NCBI GenBank assembly: GCA_963580285.1
Contig: OY757023.1
Coordinates: 89,181,108 to 89,245,107 of the forward strand
Direction of reading: 5' to 3'
Origin: Lucinisca nassula
Lineage: Eukaryota > Mollusca > Bivalvia > Lucinida > Lucinidae
Length of the DNA: 64,000 bases
The position numbers and the translations under genes were made by a program. The notes under the pieces are model-generated. The model made no database searches. It worked only from the letters and a program-made list of their open reading frames with translations, and was not told the DNA's origin. Below are positions 51,301-57,300 of the stretch, one piece after another. Within the stretch, counting starts at the first letter, position 1. Every line of letters begins with the position of its first letter.

Positions 51301-54300
51301 TGAAATGTCAAAGTTCAGTGTACTCATCTGTTTTTTTTGCTGACATGATTTTTATAATGCCATAAAATTACTTCGTCATTCCAAATTGCAGTGCAGATGA
51401 AATTTTAGTTTTTGCCATTATTTCCTTACAATATCAGTTGCTGTGCAATTTGAAATGGCAATTTTTCAAATTCTGAGAAAATCAACCAATTCACATGAAA
51501 TAACAATCTTAATTCTCTTAAAAAAAAAAAATAATAATAAAAAAATAAATAAATGCCATCTGATGTAGGTGTGAAAAATGCTTCAATGGCTAATGTCTGT
51601 GATATGAAAATTCCATCATAGATGCTGATAATGCACATTTTTCATCTGATAAAAGTACTGATATTTTTCTTATTTCTGCAAAAAGATGTATGTTGTGGTA
51701 CTCATTAGGAGCGCCTCAGTGAGGCGCTTCTAATGAGTACCCACAACATATGTTTTTATGCAGTAAAAGAAACATACTGGTTTTTGAGACAGGGATAACC
51801 GGGTCCTAGTCTTGGATTGATAGAAATGTAATAATCGGAGATGGAATACTTCATAACATTGTTTAACATGCTTGATGATGTCTAATTTTAGGTATTCATG
51901 GACCACCAGGCCAGCCACCTCAGGGCCTCAGCATCACCCCGAGGCCAGCCCACCAGCAGCCCCCGTCTGCCCATCAGCAACAACCAGATCACGCGCTACC
52001 ATTACAGCGACCACCCGCACCAGAACAGTTGGGTGCCAAGGATAAATTTATGCAACAACAGGTTAGCAAAATTTGATAGTTGTTACCTTTTGTTCTTGAT
52101 CTTCACTGTTTGCTTAGGCCTCTAATCCCAAAACTTAGCCCTTGTCAGAACAGAACAGAACTTTATTTAACTAACTGCTTTTCAGGACGGGTGACGTAAG
52201 AGAATGAATTTGTACAAACATTTATCCTGCTGAATATTTATATATGCCACACCCACCACTGAACATCAATTATCAGATTACTTGATGCAAATTATTGCAA
52301 AAAGTTCATAAACTGAATGACAATGAAAATCCAGATCAGATGGCCATCTGATCTGGATCTACATTGTTTGAAAGATAAGACCTATCAGGGCTCAGCAGGA
52401 CAAGAATTAGGACCATTGCAGTAGTTTTGGTGTGACAGATATGCCTCATCAGTTACCCGCATTCAATTGAGGCTAAGCTTGAAGAGAGAGGACAGTTTAG
52501 CTTTTTACCACCCAATAGTTACAAGGCTGATTTGGCCCAGTTCTACTTTCAAAGGATCAAGTCATTTTGCTCATGAATTGGCTTGAATAATGAGAACACC
52601 ATATTTTCTCACCTCAGCTCCTTATTGTACTTTTTCTATACTTTGAACAAGAACAGTATACTACACTCATTCTGGGCATCTCATCAGGGTCTATGCTATG
52701 TTCAGGCCCATTCAGAAAATTTGACAACATTACATAGTTTACCATATGATGTCGCATCAGAGTGTAATCACGCCATGTAATAAATTCCGTAATCCACTAG
52801 GGGATTGAATATGTAAATCAGTTAGATACCCCCTGTCACGTTACATGTACAACATCCTTAACGACGTTGCATCTATAAATGGCTGAATATTGACATTTTT
52901 GTTAAAAAAATTGAATAAATGCGTTTCAAATGTCATATGATAAATAGAATCTTGCATTTGTGCTCAGAGGCCCCAGTTCATTGGGGCTTGAAGAAATAAA
53001 TCTTTTACGCAGAGCTGAAACCGACCTCACACGAGTACTGGTAAACTGCTTAGAGGATCTAAGTCTGCACAGGCAAAGCGGTACGAATCGGTCCGTCCAT
53101 GCTTATAAATCCTATTGGTTTCTTTTGGCAACAGGGCTTGAGATGTCATTTAATCTCAATGTTGGGTAAAAGTCCCACAAAATTGGAAGCAATGTCTCCA
53201 AAATGACCTATACAGTCTTGACGGGGATGTTAAACTTCAAATCAAACAAACAAACAAAAGCATTCATGCTCATGTATTATTGAATTTATTCAACTTGTTG
53301 AGGAAAAGTGATAAAATGCTCAGCAAAGCCTCGCATTTTATCCCTTTTCCTCAACTCGTTTAATAAATTCAATAATACATGAATATTCGTGTAAGATCCT
53401 CTATTTCTTGAATTTTTTCAGCGTGAGAAACAGTTGCAAGAACTACAGCTACTGCATCAGCAGGAGATTCAGCGACAGCAGGAATTACAACAGCAGAGAA
53501 TGCGTGATCAGGCTTTACATTCTCAGGCCCAGAAAGAGGCTCAGAAAGAACGGGACAGATCCCAGGAGATCGAACGAGATGGAAGGGTATCTCAGAGCCC
53601 TTCGGATCCACGACAGTCTCCGGCTGGGGTCCTGCCGCACAGGATGGGCTATCCGCCTTTTGTTGAGCCAAGACCACCGAGCCGAGAAGGAAAGATGCCT
53701 CAAGGTCAGGCTATTATTGATCCACGATTTTCCCAGTATCCACCTGGTCATCATCCTGCAGACTTGAGAATAAGTTCATCACAGGCTCCCAGTGCTTTTA
53801 GTCCGGCTGCACCTGGAAGTACGGACTCGCCACACATGTACACACCAGCGGAAATTCAGCGTTTACAGAATGGGCTCATCCACCCATATCCTGGTGGCTT
53901 GAGGATGTTGGAACCTCATATGGTACCTGGTCCTGGGCCGTATATGATTCCTGGGCATCCAATAACCTACATTCCCCAGCCAGTGGATCAGCAACGTCTT
54001 GTCGACGGGAGGCCTCAGTCAAGGGGCAGTGGAAGACCACCTTCAACAAATTCCTCCCACAATATCTCGCCAACACTTGCTGCACCGCCAGATGGTCGGC
54101 TGCCATCCAGAGGCCAGAATGGACCACAGACAAGACCGGGGTCAGATGGTCCCCACCCTGGGGATGGAAGTCTGATAAGTCTGCTACAGGTAAGAATATT
54201 TGAGGTAGAACAAGCAGGAATGTGTTCTTGGACAAGGGCATATACCGTAAAAATTCAGACACCTTGAGGACTTGCTGTAATTCTCCTAAAATTGTAACAA

Positions 54301-57300
54301 GTTTGTTTCATGGTCCAGCAAGGAGTCCAAAGGTGCAGACAGAATGGCAAACAGTGTAGACACTGATCAGACTGATCTGGGTCTTCACTATTTGCTTAGG
54401 CCTGTCTGTCCAAATACTTAGGATCATTACGGCAATCAAGATTCTAATGCACTTGCTAATGTAAAACGACTTCTGATTGGATAATATCAAAAACTTGCAA
54501 CCGTATATCCTGGGGTATAATGTCCGAAACACGTGTCATCACGTAATGTCACGTTTCGTTGGCTGACATTCGGTTTGACGCAGCTGAAGGTACTAAATGG
54601 TTTGAGAAAATAGTACTTTTTTTCTAACAAAACAAATGAATATGTGCATTAGAATGGGGATAACTGGCTCCAGAATTGTCATTTAGAGAGTAAAATCTTA
54701 GGTTTGACAGTCACAAATTACAGTTTATGGCTCCACTAATCTGTCATAGTAAAACGAAATTTCCAACTGTAAAACTGCCAGTTTACCTCACCAAATGACA
54801 ATTTTGAATACAGTTACCCTCTAATTTCTATCTCCACAGTCATGCAGTCTGATAAGAGTCTTTACTGAGTGAATACTGACATGGCCACAGATAAGAGGGA
54901 GTATCCACATACAGTAGAACTTCGATGGCTCGAACACCGATGGCTCGTTTACCATGGATGAGACGAACCCATTCTTGAGCCCCTAGCGAAATCCTCTACA
55001 TAAGATAAAGCGGGAGATAATTTAGAAGATTTTAGTCTTTTATCTTGCAAATGTATGCTGTGTGTACTCATTAGAATCGCCTCGATGAGGCGATTCTAAT
55101 GAGTACACACAGCATACATTTCCATTATATAACACCGAAAAGATGACTAAAAGTATCTCGTTATGCCTCCTAACAGTAACCTCAATGGCTCGAACTACCA
55201 CTGTCTCGAACAGATTTTCGAGGTCCCAAAGCTGTTCGAGCCATTGAAGTTCGACTGTATTATTTTTCTTATTTCTGCGCGAAAAATCGATGTGTGGGTA
55301 CTCATTTGGAGTATAAATAAGGAAACTGAAAACTCTTTTTTAAAAAACAGACATTGAAGACAGTATTATGTTGGGCAGATGTTATCCTAAGTTGGTATTG
55401 GAATGCTTTTGGAGAACTGTTGTAAGAATCATGCTTGTGTGTTTCTTCCTCTGATCAAGGTCATTTAACTTGAAAATATTTTTACCTCTTTTTTTTCAGC
55501 GCTATCCTGTAATGTGGCAAGGCATCTTGGGATTGAAGAATGACAACTGTGTGGTACAGATGCACTTCATTGCTGGCTGCCGACCGCTCGTCAAACTGTC
55601 GCTACCTCAGCAAGGTCCAGATGGTACCGTCCAGCCTTTGCGTATTGCACAGAGAATGCGGCTAGAACAGGCACAGCTTGATGGTGTAGCCAAGCGGATG
55701 CAGGTGAGTTTCAATTTTCAAGGGAAGGCTACTCTTTCAATTAAATTTACCTACACTCACGTTAATCTACTGTTATAGGGGGGAGAATTTGCTCCCACGG
55801 GGAGCAGACCGGGTATACACTAAATGCCTTTCTGTCTGCACTTTTTGGGACTCCTTGCTGCATCATAACAAATTTATTAAAATTTTATAAGTCCTAAAGG
55901 TATCCTAATGTTTAGGATTTTTACAGTATCGGGGTTAAAACAAAAACAAACAAACAAAAAAAAAAAGAACGATTTTGACCATACATGTACTTTTTATGCC
56001 TTTAGTTTATGACTAAACTTTTGTCTTCCAGTTTGAGAAGGACTACTGTATGATGTTAGCTCTGCCATGTGGCCGAGACCACACGGACATCTACCAGCAG
56101 ACGCGGGCAATGTCGACTGGTTTTATACAGTACCTCCAGCAAAAGCAAGCAGCTGGGATAGTGAACGTGGCTGACCCAGGCTCACAACAGGTAACAACAT
56201 GTTTTCCTTCATTAATGCTATGCATGCTGGGTATTTTTTTTTTTTTGCAGCAGACGACGTTTTGAAATATTTTTCTAATTTTCCCAGAAAATAGGATTTG
56301 ACATCTCATGCAAATTGTCTCCTATGGAGACCATTTATAGGAGACAATTTGCATAGGAGACAATTTGCATGAGATGTCAAGTCAGGAGACAATTTGCATG
56401 AGATGTCAAGTCCTGTTTTCTGGCGAAAAAAAGAAAAATGTCAACAATTTCGCAACAGATGACATTTTGAAATATTTTTCTAATTTTCCCAGAAAATAGG
56501 ATTTGACATCTCATGCAAATTGTCTCCTATGTAGACAATTTGCATGAGATGTCAAGTCCTGTTTTCTGGGAAATTTAAGAAAAATGTAAACAATTTGGCG
56601 TCTGCTGAATTAGCCTAGAGAGTGCTAAAGGTTAAGGGGAGCACACTCCCGTCCATCATGGTTTGAGAAATAGATTGGGCTGCAGTGGGCTTCCGCTCAG
56701 GGCTGAAACTGTCCAAACTTTTGAGTACTGTCAAACCAGGAGTATTTGGTGATAATTCTTGTTTCTCCATATATACCTGTGCAACAGGAAAATTCCATCT
56801 TGACTATGAGCCGAACTGCAAGGACTCGTGATTTCTGTCTTGAACATTATGTCATTCCTCTTTTTACCACCATTTTCAGTGGAACAAATCTTTGGCTGTA
56901 GATGGAACACATTTATGGAGATATTCAAGGATTTCGTATTTAACGGGAATTGTAACATCTGGATGATTTTTCCCTCCATTTTTCAAACAGAGGCAACTTT
57001 TGGGTCTTCCTGTTTGTTTTCCTATAAGCCCTGTCCCACTGAAAAAGGGTTCTACTCTTAAAGAAAAGAATTTGCTCCTTCCTTTGAGAGTTGACCCCTA
57101 TTGGCATGGGAGACAAAAATACTTTTGCAGGAGTTGCCTCGCCTGAAGGTGTAATCCATTCCAATTAGTACTGAAAGAAAAACATGCTGTGGATCACAAA
57201 TGCGATTCGAGCAAATGTTGAGGGACATAGACCTTTTATTATCTATTACACTGCCCCTTATTGTGATTCTTTACAGCGGCAAATTCTTTACATTACGATA

